In this document: one piece after another, positions 5,171 through 5,259 of the stretch | Position numbering within the stretch: position 1 is the first letter of the stretch | Layout: each line of letters starts with the position of its first letter | From: Chloroflexota bacterium | GTDB lineage: Bacteria > Chloroflexota > Limnocylindria > Limnocylindrales > CSP1-4 | Direction of reading: 5' to 3' | Assembly (NCBI GenBank): GCA_021815005.1 | Contig: JAKAHL010000163.1 | Span: 1 to 5,259, forward strand | DNA: 5,259 bases | The notes under the pieces: model-generated | Seen by the model: only the letters and a program-made list of their open reading frames with translations | The model's database searches: none | Told to the model about the DNA's origin: nothing | Translations under genes and position numbers: made by a program

Positions 5171-5207
5171 CGAAGCCCCGGCAGGCCTCAGGCCGGCCGG
5201 GGCTTCG
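5171..5207 (-). terminator. Long hairpin between convergent genes, probable terminator of the minus-strand gene
   Basis: CGAAGCCCCGGC (5171-5182) pairs perfectly with GCCGGGGCTTCG (5196-5207), a 12-bp stem. Its loop holds a further 4-bp stem, GGCC-tca-GGCC (5184-5194). It lies 8 bases beyond the stop of the minus-strand gene ending at 5216, the expected spacing for its terminator. Because the structure is symmetric it may also stop read-through from the surface-protein gene. Neither strand shows a clear T-run. Confidence 0.6.
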
Positions 5208-5215
5208 CCGTTCCG

Positions 5216-5259
5216 TCAGCCGTTGACGCGCTCGAACTCGCGCATGAACGCGACGAGGT
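5216..5259 (-). CDS. C-terminal end of an unidentified minus-strand gene
   Basis: Reading the minus strand from the window edge, one frame gives LVAFMREFERVNG followed by TGA (complement of 5216-5218). All visible codons except the edge-truncated first one end in G or C, matching the bias of the real genes here, and the stop is followed by a strong hairpin at terminator distance. Only 13 residues are visible, which is too few to name a family. The gene converges on the surface-protein gene. Confidence 0.5.
   Translation of the reverse strand, partial: LVAFMREFERVNG

Overview
The window is about 70% G+C and has no RNA gene, CRISPR array or recognisable transposase. Its protein-coding content is three consecutive plus-strand genes for exported proteins, followed by the last codons of a minus-strand gene at the right edge. 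The domain types (a DHLIPLELGG HNH-like nuclease domain, PMP-type beta-helix repeats, Cys-paired Ig-like repeats, a DUF11-like module) and the base composition fit a high-GC free-living bacterium. Chloroflexota (Limnocylindria-like) or Actinomycetota are the likeliest hosts. This is inferred from composition and domain style only, not from a marker gene.

Layout. Positions 1-975: 3' part of a gene for an Ala/Ser/Pro-rich, HNH-like nuclease-domain protein with a C-terminal Ig-like module; its start lies outside the window. Positions 976-1112: short intergenic stretch with one hairpin. Positions 1113-1637: a small secreted beta-rich protein of unknown function with a clear ribosome binding site and signal peptide. 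Positions 1638-1822: a dense block of structure, with two hairpins capped by the same TCCG loop, an 18-bp tandem repeat and a 15-bp perfect inverted repeat. Positions 1823-2358: about 530 bases with no convincing gene, holding two candidate promoters and several hairpins, read here as the leader region of the next gene. Positions 2359-5022: a large (887 aa) secreted multidomain surface protein. Positions 5023-5215: terminator region, including a 55-bp exact copy of the hairpin element found after the second gene. Positions 5216-5259: C-terminal end of a minus-strand gene convergent with the surface protein gene.

The three plus-strand genes share export rather than a visible pathway. Each is followed by hairpins, so they look like separate transcription units rather than one operon. 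The most notable structural observation is that the large surface-protein gene, with its long leader, is bracketed by 55-bp identical direct repeats 3405 bp apart, each containing a 12-bp stem capped by a C(UCCG)G tetraloop. No complete, clearly novel biological system can be claimed from the sequence alone.
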